Positions 44,893-56,482 of a stretch of DNA of 64,000 nt are shown in pieces. The notes under the pieces were generated by a model. The model did not search any database, had not been told where the DNA came from, and saw nothing but the letters and a program-made list of their open reading frames with translations. The stretch comes from Labia minor (lineage: Eukaryota > Arthropoda > Insecta > Dermaptera > Spongiphoridae): assembly GCA_963082975.1 (NCBI GenBank), contig OY720348.1, positions 52,526,421 through 52,590,420 of the forward strand. Direction: 5' to 3'. A program made the translations under genes and the position numbers. The first letter of the stretch is position 1, and every line of letters begins with the position of its first letter.

Positions 44893-46230
44893 TTTTACCG
44901 ACATACGATAATAAGGGAGGTATTGTTTTCACACCAAATTTCACATGTGGAGATTTTTACATATCTCCACGAATCATGCATTTTCGTAACAGAAAAAAGT
45001 ATTTTTAGCATAATGTCTGTCCGTCAGTCCGTCCGTCCGTCCGTATAGATGTGTACAGCCTGAACGGCTCAACGGATTTTGATGAAATTTGGTATATTTA
45101 CTTCATCCATCATTGGGATGAATTGATCAACTTTTGGTGCAAATCCGGAAACCGGAAGTGATAGAATTAGCGATCGACGCTAAGAAGGGAAGGGTTATTT
45201 TCGCACCAAATTTCACATAAGGAGATTTTTTACATATCACCACGAATCATGCACTTTGTATTGGTTTTATTCTCGATAAAAATCATCTTTATTAGTTTTT
45301 TTCTTAATTTAAAATTATATGACGTCATCCAGCCATTCATGACGTCACAGCCTGGTTTCACATATATATTCTAAATACAATAAAATTAAAAATATTTATG
45401 TTATATCTATATCTGTTTTTTATTACATTAATAGATATATTATAATTATTTGAAATTGTTTCTGTAGCAGGAAATTAATTTACTTCAAACCGTCGCACAG
45501 TGGTCTGAAACGCCAAAAAAGCTGGCCAAAAATCGAAAATTGAAAAATTTTTTTTTTTGCATGTCGTTTATGGTATTTTGTTGAAGACATATTTATGTAC
45601 GAAAAGCTGAAAATGTAGAGCACTACCATGACTCTACGAGTTTTCCGAACATCTCAAAGTCAGCTGTTTTTACTTTCTCCAAGATTTCACAAAACGTCTG
45701 AAATTCGAGCTCAGTCAAAATTGGTGTTTCGTTTCATAGAAAAGTTTCATTTGCAACTTGCGACATGGAAACTGTTGCTGGAGGTACGTACATGGACTTT
45801 TTTTATTTTGTTTGCTAGAAATGCATGTATTATATTGATATTGGCTGATTTAAACCGCTTGTGTCAGAAAATGTAACCTGACGAAAAACTTTTCAAAAAA
45901 CATTCCGCATTTTTTACATTGGTGACCATTGGTGACAATCTCATTTGAATCATAAAGATAAAGGTCTATAGATAAAGAATCATGAAGAAAAAATTGCTCC
46001 TTTTTGCCCCATTTGTTCCTATGAATTTTTTTCCGAGCGCGCGAACGTCAACAGACTAGGGCCTATGGGACCCACAGGTACCTGCAGGTTAGCGCGATTA
46101 ATATCAATCAACACATCATTTGAAATTTATCATTTTTTTTCGTACAATCTAACTTCAATTTCGAAATTTTCGGTTCAAAAAATCGCATCTGACGTCACTT
46201 TTCTAAAAATCTGTCCACCATTTTGAATTC

Positions 46231-46265
<35 letters not shown>

Positions 46266-46410
46266 TCAAATTTAAATTTCCTGACTCTCAAAACTATTGC
46301 CTACAAAATTTCAAGCTGTTTCACCAACATCTTCATTTTTGGCCAGCTATTTGGGCGTTTCAGACCACTGTGCGTCGGTCGGTTCGGACCTGGCCACAGG
46401 TCAACTTATT
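44893..46410 (+). mobile_element. family C copy 4, split by the Transib-like element
   Basis: Opposite orientation to copy 3: here TTTTTTACCGAC starts at about 44893 and CGTCGGTCGGTTCGG plus the GACCTG-GCCA-CAGGTC stem-loop end it at 46410. The 3' inverted repeat is interrupted at 45496-46372. TGACGTCA occurs at 45320-45327 and 45340-45347. Confidence 0.75.
45496..46372. mobile_element. Transib-like non-autonomous transposon
   Basis: 877 bp. Both ends begin CACAGTGGTCTGAAACGCC; the repeat continues imperfectly to AGCTGGCCAAAAAT, about 38 bp. CGTCG flanks it on both sides (45491-45495 and 46373-46377). Known Transib elements (the RAG1-related superfamily) have CACWRTG-like ends and 5-bp, CG-rich duplications. 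A nonamer-like CCAAAAATC lies 23 bp after the heptamer at the left end (CCAAAAATG at the right). The interior lacks a transposase; an 82-codon frame (45628-45876) has no recognisable motif. A poly-T of about 27 lies near 46237-46264. Removing the insert and one CGTCG restores the family C sequence. Confidence 0.8.
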
Positions 46411-46559
46411 TTTTTTATTTTAACGGCAAAGATAAACAAAGTTATTTTGTCGCATAGTATTAAAATAAAATGTATATATATATATATATAGAAATAATAT
46501 TTCGCCTAAGGAGAGGAACAATCTCCCTCCAATTTTAAAGCCCGTTAAAAATCATATTT

Positions 46560-47150
46560 TTCTAAAATAATAAAATTAATGAATTTAAAAAAGTTTAAAA
46601 TCTTCCACAAAAATCTAAATTTAACTTTAAATGATGTTACGAAAATTTGTAAATTGAATATAACAAAAAAATATATTAATTATATTAAAATTGATTTTAA
46701 GTATTTATGTTAAGTAAATGTTATTATTTTTTAAATAATAATTATATTTATAAATAAACAATTTTTATTAATATAAGATTTTATAAATATATATATATGC
46801 CATATGGGAGAAAGAAGAAACAACTAATTCATAAGAATTCATCATTAATTTTAATGCTATAAAAATTTTTTAAATACGTTCAGAATGAAAATCTATCCTG
46901 AAATCAATATTTATGTTTCAGAATCAGTTGAAAAAAAATTAATGGGAGCAATACAAAAGGAGTTAGTTACAAAAAGTACAATTAATTAATTATAATTCAA
47001 TTATATTTCTTCTATACCTTCTAGGGATCCATTGAAATATATATAAAATTTTCAAAAGTCTATCTCAATAAAAAGTCGATGAAAAATCAATTTCAATTTG
47101 TCAAAAGAGCGAACAGACAGAGACAGACGCCAAGTGAAGTTAAGAAAAAC
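46560..47150 (+). repeat. family H-tail repeat (also at 61986-62300)
   Basis: Shares TTACGAAAATTTGTAAATTG, TTTATGTTAAGTAAATGTTA and AAAAGAGCGAACAGACAG with 62010-62300. There the same sequence directly follows the family G element, so G and this tail are probably parts of one repeat. Confidence 0.55.
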
Positions 47151-47747
47151 GTTATAAAAAGTGTCTATTTATCCATAAAGGACTTTCTTGAGATCCAATC
47201 CAGAATAATGAAAAAATATCTTATTCTATTATTATATTTCATTCTTAATTGATATTAAGAATTCATTTCAAGTTTTAATTAATTTAATCATTGAAAATGG
47301 ATAATGTTGAAAATAAAATAAATGTCAGATAAAGTATACAAAAAGGTCAATGAATAAACAATTTTTTTTAATTATTTTATTTTTATTTTATTTTTATTTT
47401 ATTTTCTTAACATTCGCCCCGTTTTAATTATATTTTCTAAAGAACAACTTTAATAAATTTCTTTTTCTTATTAAATACAATTTTTTGGTTAAAAACACAA
47501 ATTCCTTTAAAAACTTAACTTTTAACGGTTATATTGATTTGGTTTTAATTTAACATGTATTTAGTTAAACTGGAATAATTTATTTACTGATGTTTAGTGG
47601 TTTTTTCTCCCCTACCGTTTATATGATATTTTACTAAATCTGACAACATGGAATCGGTACTGTTGAAGAAGTATTTCACTATACTTAAGCTATGAATAGA
47701 TAATAAAATAATGATTATAGACATTGGGGTTCACTGTCCCTAAAAAA
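47151..47747. other. AT-rich DNA, nothing recognised
   Basis: No gene or repeat seen. Confidence 0.5.
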
Positions 47748-48344
47748 AATCTGGAGTGTCTCCACTCGACTATCTAGAAAATTTGATTTGGATTAATTAA
47801 CATATATTATATTTAAATTAAATTTAATTAATTAAATTATAAATTAATAAATAATATTTATTAAACCAGCGAGTGTTTGGCTCTTTGTTGATGGCACCAC
47901 GTCAAGTGCTGGCGCGTGATTTGCAATGTTAAAAAATTAATTCTGGTACTTTCAGCGATTCACTCAAGCAGAAATTCTATATATAGCAGTTGTATACAAT
48001 TATTAATCATGTGAAAAACTATCAAACATATATTTTTATTTTTACAGTCACTTTAGAGGAAAAAAAATCAAAACGTTATAGGTAATGACCCTCTTCCGGT
48101 TGAGCTACATTTCTCAAAAGTTGATAGAAAACTAAGAATTTTGAATAATGTCCGTGTACCAAATTTCATTATTCTAGCTCAAATCATTTTTACGTAATCT
48201 TGTCTACACACACAAACAAACACACAGAGACATTTTTCTCAACCTTAGTGAAAATGAGTCAGGAACCTTCAAAACGTATAAAAACATCAAAATCTTGACA
48301 TCGACAATTTTTGTGATCGCAATACTATCTCTGGCGAGATAGTA
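47748..48344 (-). mobile_element. family A copy 6
   Basis: Full length on the minus strand. 5' hairpin TACTATCTCGCCAGAGATAG at 48325-48344; the microsatellite is short, with (GTTT)n character. The 3' inverted repeat is changed (CTAGATAGTC) but the GAGTGGAGACACTC stem-loop is intact. Confidence 0.8.
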
Positions 48345-49501
48345 AAAAATGTATATGACTTGAGTGGATGAATAAAAAGTAAAAAAATTTTATTAAAGAT
48401 TTAAAATTTCTACAATAGAAATAAATACTTATATGTAGGGAGATTGTCATTTAATATTAGGAATTAAAAAATCATTTCATTAATCGGAACTTGAATACAT
48501 TATAATAAATGTAAAATAAAATATCGAATAATAATATAAATTAAAAAAAAAAAAAATTAAAAAGCCTTAAATTGATTAATTATTATTTAACTTAGTATTT
48601 AATAATTGTATGAGAAGTTTTTATCAGTGTATCATCTTCTAAAAATATATAATGGTAATATTCTGAACAAGTTTATCCTTCATATTGAATTTTAGTTGAA
48701 GTAGCTAGAGTATCAACATTCAAGCCCGATTTTTCATTTATCCAAAAATTATTGTAAAAAAAAATTTATATGGTAAAAAAAAAATTGATCAAAAATCTGC
48801 ATTAACATTAATCATTTATTAATTTGTAGTGTCCACGCACCCAATAGATGGCGTTAATTAAATATAAACGTTGAGAACGATAGTAACATGTTTAATAAAT
48901 TGTACATATGTAAAATAAATGTCAAATTAAATCAAGCAAACATATTTATATTTGCAACTCTCACTATCCTTCCTTCACACATTCCATCCATCAAAACAAA
49001 TCCATTCAGGTGAAATGACTATTCAGAAAATATTCATTAATAAAAAAAACCAGGGCTTCGAACCGGAACTGAACCGAAAACCGAAAAAAACCGGTATTTT
49101 TTTAAAATCATGAACAATGTCCCTTTGGCAGGTATATTTAGTCGCTTACTGTTTAAAATAAAGAAATTAAAATGTTATAATAAGTAGAGCTTATAATATT
49201 TTTGTTTACTAACTTATTATAGACACTGTATATAATTAATATATAATATTATAATTAATCGACATTCAAATAAGCTTATGACAACTATTCATATGAATAA
49301 TTATTTATATTTTCATTATACGACTATAATTAATAATAAGATGACAAGATTAATTAATTAATGGGCATCTGTTTTCTACCCGACCAGCTTTTATGTTAGT
49401 ACAGAACTAAAACTTTAGAGAAAAAAGTGACTGATGTTAATTCTATTTATCTAGGATCTACATGAATTTTTCTATTATTTTTTCTATTATGTATGTAAAT
49501 A
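48345..49501. other. AT-rich DNA with one possible transposon end
   Basis: At about 49058, CAGGGCTTCGAACCGGAACT and GAACCGAAAACCG look like a hAT-type terminus or low-complexity (CCGAAAA)n. No partner was found. No gene. Confidence 0.4.
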
Positions 49502-49625
49502 ATAGCTGATCAAACCTCTTTCGGTACTCCTCGTATTATTCAGGCTCTGCCCCCTGTATCCCCGAAGTGGTGCAAAGTATTTTGTTGAAAGTCATTATTT
49601 ATAGATTTAAATAAAATTAAATACT
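49502..49625 (-). mobile_element. Helitron-like 3' end, diverged (H6)
   Basis: TAGCTGATCAAAC, GGCTCTGCCCCCTGTATCCC and GCAAAGTATTTTGTTGAAAG match the 3' region of H5 and, inverted, H4. The rest of the element is absent. Confidence 0.5.
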
Positions 49626-49682
49626 ACGCAATTTTAAATCTGAATATCTAATGACATCGAAAATTTGAAAATCTTAAAATCT

Positions 49683-49952
49683 TCTTCTTAAGGTGCCGTC
49701 TCCCTTTCGGAGTTTGGCTATTATCATTGCTAGGATAGCCTTAGAAGGTGCCCAGCCATGATAATTTTTCTTGGGAATGTTAATGCGGGGGTTTCCCGTT
49801 GCCTTCCGCATGTATAGAACTGACAGTTCCTGGAGCCGGAGGCAGCTGATGTTAAATTTAGTTTTATTAGAAAAATTTGTTCTTAGTTGGAATCGAACGC
49901 CAACTTCTTGTGTAGAAAATTGCTATGCTACACTCTCGGCTAGCTGCCTCCT
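49683..49952 (-). mobile_element. SINE family S, full-length copy
   Basis: On the minus strand the tRNA-like head is GGAGGCAGCTAGCCGAGAGT with TTGGCGTTCGATTCCAAC as B box. The body contains CATCAGCTGCCTCCGGCTCC and GGCTATCCTAGCAATGATA. It ends CACCTTAAGAAGAAGAT. The 63-codon plus frame at 49771-49962 is an antisense artefact. Confidence 0.7.
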
Positions 49953-49959
49953 TTCTAAG

Positions 49960-50165
49960 TAATGTATATTATTAATTTAATTAGAAATTTATTTAAAAAT
50001 AGTTATGTCTGGTTAGAATGAAAAACTGGTGTGTCATTATGCCTACATCGTATAACTTACACAATTTTAAAAACATATATAATAAAGTTTTTACTTCATA
50101 AGTACTTTTATAAATAATGTATATGTCTTTATATTATAAGATAGTATAATGTGAGTAAATAGGTA
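49960..50165. other. AT-rich spacer
   Basis: Nothing recognised. Confidence 0.5.
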
Positions 50166-50169
50166 CTAT

Positions 50170-50315
50170 CAGTGGATGTTGAGATCCAATATCGTGGACC
50201 CCCATTTTTATTTCATGGACCCCAAATTTTTTTTTTGCTGAGGTAGATACATACCTTGCAGGTTGTCATAGATCCCAGGGGGTTGATATAGACTACTTTG
50301 GGAATCTCGGTGATA
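50170..50315. mobile_element. possible hAT-type MITE remnant
   Basis: CAGTGGATGTTGAGATCC at the left and CTTTGGGAATCTCGGTG at the right resemble worn hAT termini (CAGTGGTTCCCAAAG type), with TGGACCCC repeated inside. No clear target duplication. Confidence 0.3.
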
Positions 50316-50446
50316 GAGCATGACCAGCGATCGAGAAACGATATAAGATCTTGGAATTGCTGGAGTAAAGGAAGCGTGGGAGATGGTATGACGGTGTAGT
50401 GTTGGTGATGGTAACTGGGATTTGAGAAACGGTGTAAACCCTAAAA
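50316..50446 (+). repeat. repeat L copy 1 (also at 59298-59475)
   Basis: GACCAGCGATCGA, GTATGACGGTGTAGTG, GATGGTAACTGGGATTTGAG and AAACGGTGTAAACCCTAA occur in the same order at 59298-59475. The class is unknown. Confidence 0.45.
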
Positions 50447-51140
50447 AACAACTCGCATATATATATATACTTTCAGATAATAATATAATATCCCGGTAAC
50501 AATATTAAATCGATGAAATATCCATAGAAATTAAAATAGATAATTCAGCCTTTTGGTTGTTGTATTTCATTACAAGATTATCTTCATATCAGTGCAATTA
50601 TATATTCCTTTCTCGTTCTAAACGGAATCTGCCATCTCGAAATCCCAACTTTTATTACAAAGCACCAGCAAATGTTGTATTTTAGATAAAATTAAAAAAG
50701 GCTTTTAAAGACACCCCCACACGCACATGTCTACCCATGGACATTCCACTTTACAGAATTATATTCTTTAGTTAATTAGAAAGCTTTTTTTATATTCTGT
50801 GTGTGTGTGTGTGTGTGTTCGTGTAGATCACTCGATTTACTTACCAAATAAGCCATTTATTAGTTAACCCTATTAAGTAAATGATACGGTAAACAGGTTC
50901 ATTAATAATGAATAAATTATTCCATTACTTACCCCTTATAAAGCGTATATTCCATTTGCCAGATAATATCAAGTATGTTTTTTTCTTTATCGCAAATATT
51001 GACATGGATATTGAGAAAATAAATAGGTCAATAAACATAAAACACCCCAAAAAGATAATATAAAGTCAATTTTATCATAAATATCCATTAATTCTAATTT
51101 TATTATTTTTTTAGTTTTTTTTTTATTTGATTATATATAT
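50447..51140. other. AT-rich DNA, (GT)n at 50799-50818
   Basis: No gene or repeat recognised. Confidence 0.5.
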
Positions 51141-51145
51141 ATACA

Positions 51146-51556
51146 CTAGCTGCTCCGAGCGCCTTCCAGGCGCTCTTCACACCTAGACGGGGGCTCCGCC
51201 CCCTGTACCCCCGAGTGATACATAGTATTTGGTTGAAAGTCTGTATGTAAAAGGTTTTCATCCATTTTGTTTCAATCAGTATAAGTAGATAAGACATATA
51301 TTTGTTTTCTTGGAAAATATATTTTAATTTAATCACAGTAAATTAATTATATATGATTATTGTATATGTTATATTTATCTAACTCTGTGTCTATACAGTT
51401 TTCGAAAGTTCTTAGCCGCAGCATCCACTTTTCTCTAAGAGTCCCTATCCTGAGCTACAACCAAATCCTACCCTGTCCCATCTCTCCCATGTCCCTTCCT
51501 TCATTGTCCACCCACCTTGATCTTTGGTCTTCCACCGGATGTTTCCCAATATTTGT
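51146..51556 (-). mobile_element. Helitron-like element H5 3' part, including RT tail
   Basis: On the minus strand it ends with a 7-bp stem (GAGCGCC-TGGAA-GGCGCTC), GGAGCAGCTAG, then T. Before that come GGGGGCGGAGCCCCC, the shared ACAAAATGGATGAAAACC block and, at 51370-51556, an RT tail (KTKV, W-x-D-N-like remnants, ending CTAAGAACTTTCGAAAA). The RT piece joins the 3' region at the same place as in H2 and H4. The 5' end was not found. Confidence 0.65.
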
Positions 51557-51952
51557 GGCTCTTTATTTTACATATATATGTATAAAACATGATAACGATT
51601 AAAACGAATGTTTAATAATAATGACGAAGTAAACGCCTATTATAATAATAGCAGACCCGGAAAAGCTTCGCTTTTGCAATTGTGTCTGTATACATATCTA
51701 CGTATATGATAACTGAACACTTAATAATAATAATAATAATGTATTAAATGAATATAATTGAAATTTTAGTTTTAATTGCACTTTTTTTTGGTTTTTATTT
51801 TTATTTATTTTTATTGGAATTATTACAAATAATAATAATAATAATAATATACCGTTTAATACGTGAAAATAATAATAATAATAATAGTAATAATTTATTA
51901 AATTAATATAATTGAAATTTTATTTTTTATTATTACATTTTTATTTTTATTT
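51557..51952. other. AT-rich DNA with (AAT)n and a small GC hairpin
   Basis: Near 51654-51682, GACCCGGAAAAGCTTCGCTT with stem AAAAGC-TTC-GCTTTT resembles a Helitron 3' hairpin of another family. (AAT)n near 51722-51740 and 51829-51848. No gene. Confidence 0.35.
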
Positions 51953-52264
51953 TTTACCGACCGGCGATAGTAAGGGAGGTATTGTTTTCACACCAAATTT
52001 CACATTTGGAGATTTTTACATATCTCCACGAATATTGCTTAATTTAAAATTATATGACGTCACCCAGCCATTCATGACGCCACAGCCTGGTCTTACATAT
52101 ATATTACAAATAAAATAAAATTAAAAATAGTTATGTTATGTCCATATCTGTTTTTTATTACATTAATAGATATATTAAAATTATTTGAAATTGTTTCTGT
52201 AGCTGGAAATTAATTTACTTCAAACCGTCGGTCGGTTCGGACCTGGCCACAGGTCAACTTATTT
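51953..52264 (+). mobile_element. family C copy 5, internally deleted
   Basis: Both ends are intact (TTACCGACCGGCGATAGT; CGTCGGTCGGTTCGG plus the CAGGTC stem-loop). About 300 bp between CTCCACGAAT and TGCTTAATTT is missing, including the GAAATTTGGTA block. TGACGTCA remains at 52055-52062 and a mutated TGACGCCA at 52075-52082. Confidence 0.75.
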
Positions 52265-52880
52265 TGTTAATAATTTATCTTTATTTTTTATTTTTTTTGT
52301 TAATAATTATTACATTTTTATTTGTTCGAAAATTATTTCTACTTTATTAATTGTTAATAGTTATTACATTTTAATTAATAGTTTTCGGAATAAGTATATT
52401 CTCTTATTTTATAGAGATTTTTATTGTTTGTCTCAAAAGTCTACCTACAATATTACATTACCATTGTATGATTCAAAATAAAATTCAAAATATTTAATAG
52501 GACATGACATGATCTTAGTATTAATTTATTTTCATTATATTAGATTGATTAATAATATTCAAAATATTTAATAGGATATGACATGATCTTAGTATTTTTC
52601 CCATCCCAGAATATTTGCTAATATTACATGTTGGAGTTCCAATTACCTGCATATTTAATGGCAATTTCAATGCTGAATATACTTTTAAATAAAAAATTAA
52701 AAAAATTTGAAGAAAGTAAATGGAATTATTATAATTAATAAATCTATATATAAATTTAATAAATATTCAAACAATAATTGAAACAATATAAATAAAACGA
52801 TTCAATATTTTACTTACATTGTGATTTATATTTCTACTATTTTTATTACAACTGTTATTATGGGTATGTTATTTTTGACA
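52265..52880. repeat. AT-rich DNA with a 40-bp duplication
   Basis: ATTCAAAATATTTAATAGGA and following CATGACATGATCTTAGTATT occur at 52483-52522 and again at 52558-52597 with one change. No gene. Confidence 0.6.
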
Positions 52881-52884
52881 GTTT

Positions 52885-53155
52885 AAAAAAAAATAAAAAT
52901 ATTTGAATGTTTAAGTTTTTATGTAGCGCCATCTGTCGATAGTTTTGTGACGCTATACAGACTTTTACCAAAATATTACTAATTAAATTAATTTTGGATA
53001 AATTAATTTTGGATTTAACTACACTAAAACCTTCCCTGGGATGCCCACAACAATCCCTGAAAGTTTCACCGTAATCGGACGGGTAGTTTTTGAGTATTTG
53101 ACAGACACACCGACACACAGAGACACAGACATTGCCATTTATATATATAGATAGA
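52885..53155 (-). mobile_element. Helitron-like 5' end, another family
   Basis: On the minus strand, after an A, it starts TCTATCTATATATATAAATG and GCAATGTCTGTGTCTCTGTG, then GTCCGATTACGGTGAAAC, the usual form of insect Helitron 5' ends. It continues to about 52885 (GACAGATGGCGCTACATA). An 86-codon minus frame at 52858-53118 covers it and is not a gene. Confidence 0.5.
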
Positions 53156-53219
53156 TATCTTATTACAATATACTAGCAAAAAATGTGGATATTGATAAAG
53201 CTAAATTTATATATTTTTT

Positions 53220-53489
53220 ATTTTAAACATTATGCACATGATTTTTATGAAATTCACGTATTGGGGAGTTTTTCGATCTGTCTTATGTCTCATTTAAAAT
53301 AAAAATAATTTTTATACGCTTTTTATTAACTTCAATTTTCAGTCTGTCTATAATGTTAATAATTTGTAATCGGATTTCGCTCAAATTTGAAACGTATATT
53401 GAAAGTTGATGTGACACTGGAATAATCAAAAAAAAAAAAATTTATGAATTTTTCAAAAATACGGATTATGATCTCGAAAAGTGTTAACA
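53220..53489 (+). repeat. unassigned repeat-like segment
   Basis: Contains TTCAATTTTCAGTCTGTCTA and ATCGGATTTCGCTCAAATTT, the style of leader blocks in Helitron-like repeats, but I find no second copy here. Confidence 0.3.
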
Positions 53490-53798
53490 TGTTATATATC
53501 TTATCTTATTATGCTAGCTAAAATTGTATATATTTATCTATCTATATATATTGGTTCTCAAAAACCGCTCTAACGATTTTTTTCAATTTCACACTAGATA
53601 TAGTATTTATAAAGAAAAATTAAGTTTTATTGATGATATCTCTTGAAACATTCAGCTTCATTATTAATTTCTTAATTGAAAATTATATATGGAAAACGTC
53701 AAAATTGGCCTCCATTTTTATTTGTATTAATATTTTTTTTTATTTAAAATATTTTAAAATTTATTATTTAATTTCGAAATAAAATTAAAAATATTTAT

Positions 53799-54428
53799 TA
53801 CTATCTCGCCAGAGATAGTATTGCGATCACGAAAATTTTCGATGTTGAGATTTTGATGTTTTTATACGTTTTGAAGGTTCCTGAATCATTTTCACTAAGG
53901 TTGAGAAAAATGTCTGTGTGTGTGTGTGTGTGTATGTGTGTATGTGTGTGTGTATGTATGTAGGCAAGATTACGCAAAAACGGTTTGAGCTAGAATGATG
54001 AAATTTGGTACATGGACATTATTCAAAATTCATAGTTTTCTATCAACTTTTGAGAAATGTAGCTCATTCGGAAGAGGGTCATTACCTACAACGTTTTGAT
54101 TTTTTTTCCTCTAAAGTGACCGTAAAAATAAAGATATATGTTTGATAATTTTTCACATGATTAATAATTGTATAAAACTGCTATATATAGAATTTCAGCT
54201 TGATTGAATCGCTGAAAGTACCAGAATTAATTTTTTAACACTTTGACTGGAATTCACGCACAAAGCACGTGGTGCCATCAAGAAAGAGCCAAACACGCGC
54301 TGGTTTAATAAATATTATTTATTAATTTTAATTTATAATTAATTAAATTTAATTTAAATATAATATATTATGTTATTTAATCCAATTCAAATTGCGAGAT
54401 AGTCGAGTGGAGACACTCCAGCTAATTT
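53799..54428 (+). mobile_element. family A copy 7
   Basis: Full length, with intact 5' hairpin, long interrupted GT tract (about 53913-53960), intact GCGAGATAGT and stem-loop. The CACGTGACGTGG motif is damaged (AAGCACGTGGTGCC). Inserted within family E, at a different place from copy 1. Confidence 0.8.
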
Positions 54429-54544
54429 TTAATAAAATATATATAGATATTTATTAATCTCTCTCAAAAAAAAAAAATAAAATAAAAAACATCAAATCTG
54501 CCTGCTAAGACAGTAAAAAAATGACAATTTTTTATCTAAATACA

Positions 54545-54612
54545 TATAGACCAGAGGTTGGACTGATGTTTTAACGAGTGGATTTCGTCGGTTCGAAACT
54601 CTCCGGGTGAAT
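54545..54612 (+). repeat. tRNA-like segment in family E
   Basis: GAGGTTGGACTGATG and GTCGGTTCGAAACTCTCC resemble A and B boxes. It is the counterpart of 7680-7748. A cloverleaf cannot be drawn convincingly. Confidence 0.3.
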
Positions 54613-55021
54613 CGTTATTTAAAAATGAAAATGAAAATAATGAATTTGTTATTTTTTTTCTTTTTATCTATTGTTTACATTTTAATAAATTACTATTTTA
54701 TATTTATTTATTCATTGTTCTTTTATTAAATTTAATATTTATTAATATTATTTATTATTAATTTATATATTGATGACATCACAAATGACATTTATATTGA
54801 AATTTGACTCCCGCCTTTTTTTAAAGAATATTGTATTAATATTTTTTTTATATTTAAAATATTTTAAAATTTTTTATTTAATTTCGAAATAAAATTAAAA
54901 ATATATATTTTTTTTATATTTAAAATATTTTAAAATTTTTTATTTAATTTCGAAATAAAATTAAAAATATATATTTTAATAATATTTTATAATTATAAAT
55001 TACGATATATATTTATCAATA

Positions 55022-55215
55022 ATAATGAATTTTTTTTTTTTAACTTAATTACAGAGCCGAGGCTCGGGGTCCCGGTATGATCTTAATATATTGTGAGAAT
55101 TAGATAAATAATGTAGAGAGAAAAAAATATTTAAAAATAGATATTTATTTAAATGAAATAAAATTATTTAATTTACAGAATGAAAATGTCTATAATAATG
55201 TCTAAACATTTTTTC
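55022..55215 (-). repeat. family D end plus spacer
   Basis: GAGCCGAGGCTCGGGGTCCC at about 55054-55075 is the D hairpin. 55085-55210 repeats the spacer found between the two D units at 7010-7130. Confidence 0.5.
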
Positions 55216-55439
55216 TTTATAATTTTACATTATAATAATACTAATTACAGTAGTTATAATATATGGGGAATTTTCAACTTTGACTGCCGATTTGACCATG
55301 TTCCCAAACGAATTTTAAAAAAACCAAGACCACTTTACATTTACACATTTTAAGCTCTAATCGAATCCAAAATCAAAATTTAAAAAATCGAAAAACAAAC
55401 TCACAGATATATAGATTTTATAAATGAACATTTATACAA

Positions 55440-55622
55440 TTTATTTTAATTAATTTGAAACATTTTAGGAAACAAATTTTTAATGGGTCATTTTTAGAAA
55501 TCCCATTTAACAATTATAATAAATAATTAAAAAATTGTAAAATTTTTAAAGTATATAAAAATAAATTGTATAAATTGGTTAAAGGGTCGAGTGATAGTTC
55601 GGTGTCCCAGGTATATATTTTA
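55440..55622 (-). repeat. family D end, variant
   Basis: AGGGTCGAGTGATAGTTCGG and TGTCCCAGGTATAT match the second D hairpin. 55440-55575 is similar to 28290-28430 inverted. Confidence 0.45.
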
Positions 55623-55717
55623 TATTAACACGCCTACTTTTCTGTATAATAAAGATATAAAGAATCATATTTTAATTTTTATATAACCAAGAAATCATTT
55701 TTTCACTTAAAATATAG

Positions 55718-55813
55718 TTGTAAAGCCCAAATCTCCGATCCATATAACATCATCGACTGGGCCGCTACCAAAAGGAGTCTTCTCTTGCTCTGACTAGGGC
55801 CACCGGTATTTGC
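55718..55813 (-). pseudogene. non-LTR reverse transcriptase fragment, R1-like
   Basis: A clean 32-codon frame reads ANTGGPSQSKRRLLLVAAQS and MMLYGSEIWALQ. The G-G-P-x-x-x-x-R-R-L-L ... L-L-Y-G-x-x-I-W-A pattern is the region after the RT domain in R1/Jockey-type elements. It differs from the K-I-Y-K-T-I-I-L type elsewhere in the window, so a second retrotransposon lineage is present. Confidence 0.6.
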
Positions 55814-55814
55814 C

Positions 55815-56480
55815 ATTAGTCTCGAAAAAATAATATTAAATTTTATATAAATTTATAAATTAGAATATTTGAATTTGTTTAAATTTTAACACATGTAATC
55901 AATCATATGCATAAAGAATAGAAAATTTTGAAAATCAACTTGGTATTAAATTCAGAAAAAAAAAATACTCATATATAGAATATATAGACTATTCGAATAT
56001 AATTGAAACTCTTTCTCTCCCTCTATTTTAAATTTGAAAAAACGGAGTGTTAAGAAATTAAGATTCCTTATACAACATGGATGGTTAAATGAATTGGGCT
56101 CCCTACCTCCCTGAGAAATTCACATTAAAAATGTTTATAATATTTTAGTTTATTAAATCAAACTATTATTTTTTTATTTCAATATTTTTAATGTTAATAC
56201 AATAATTTTTATTTTATAATCTATAAAATAATTTAATTATTTTTAAAAACAACGGTCTTCAATTACAATTTTTTTACTCTCTACTGACTGTTCATTTCAT
56301 AACTGAAAATAGTGTCGAATAGAAATAGACGATATTACTTGGATTAATCTTATTATGCTAGCTAAAATTGTTTGTTTGTATTATTGAGGACCCCAGTTCA
56401 ATTCATTTTAATCAGATTGATGCAATGATGCAACATTTAATAATTGTAATAAATAATTAATTGTAGATTAATATTTTTTA
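55815..56480. other. AT-rich DNA; repeat traces near 56345-56460
   Basis: 56345-56460 holds TTATGCTAGCTAAAATTG and TGAGGACCCCAGTTCAATT, found in 7250-7330 and at family E ends. No gene. Confidence 0.45.
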
Positions 56481-56482
56481 AA

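Larger units (their letters stand above)
53490..55020 (-). repeat. family E tract, inverted copy split by family A
   Basis: The minus strand repeats 7350-8335 in the same order: two AT modules at 54840-54960, the tRNA-like piece at 54545-54612, and the TTCTTTATAAATACTATATC block near 53590-53625, ending GCTAGCATAATAAGATAAG near 53500-53520. Family A copy 7 is inserted at 53799-54428. Confidence 0.55.

Noticed and set aside
46223..46491. Three overlapping frames beside the poly-T
   Set aside because: Poly-Phe plus shadows of the Transib-like right end and family C.
49771..49962. 63-codon plus frame
   Set aside because: It lies wholly inside SINE S and reads the complement of its tRNA-like head.
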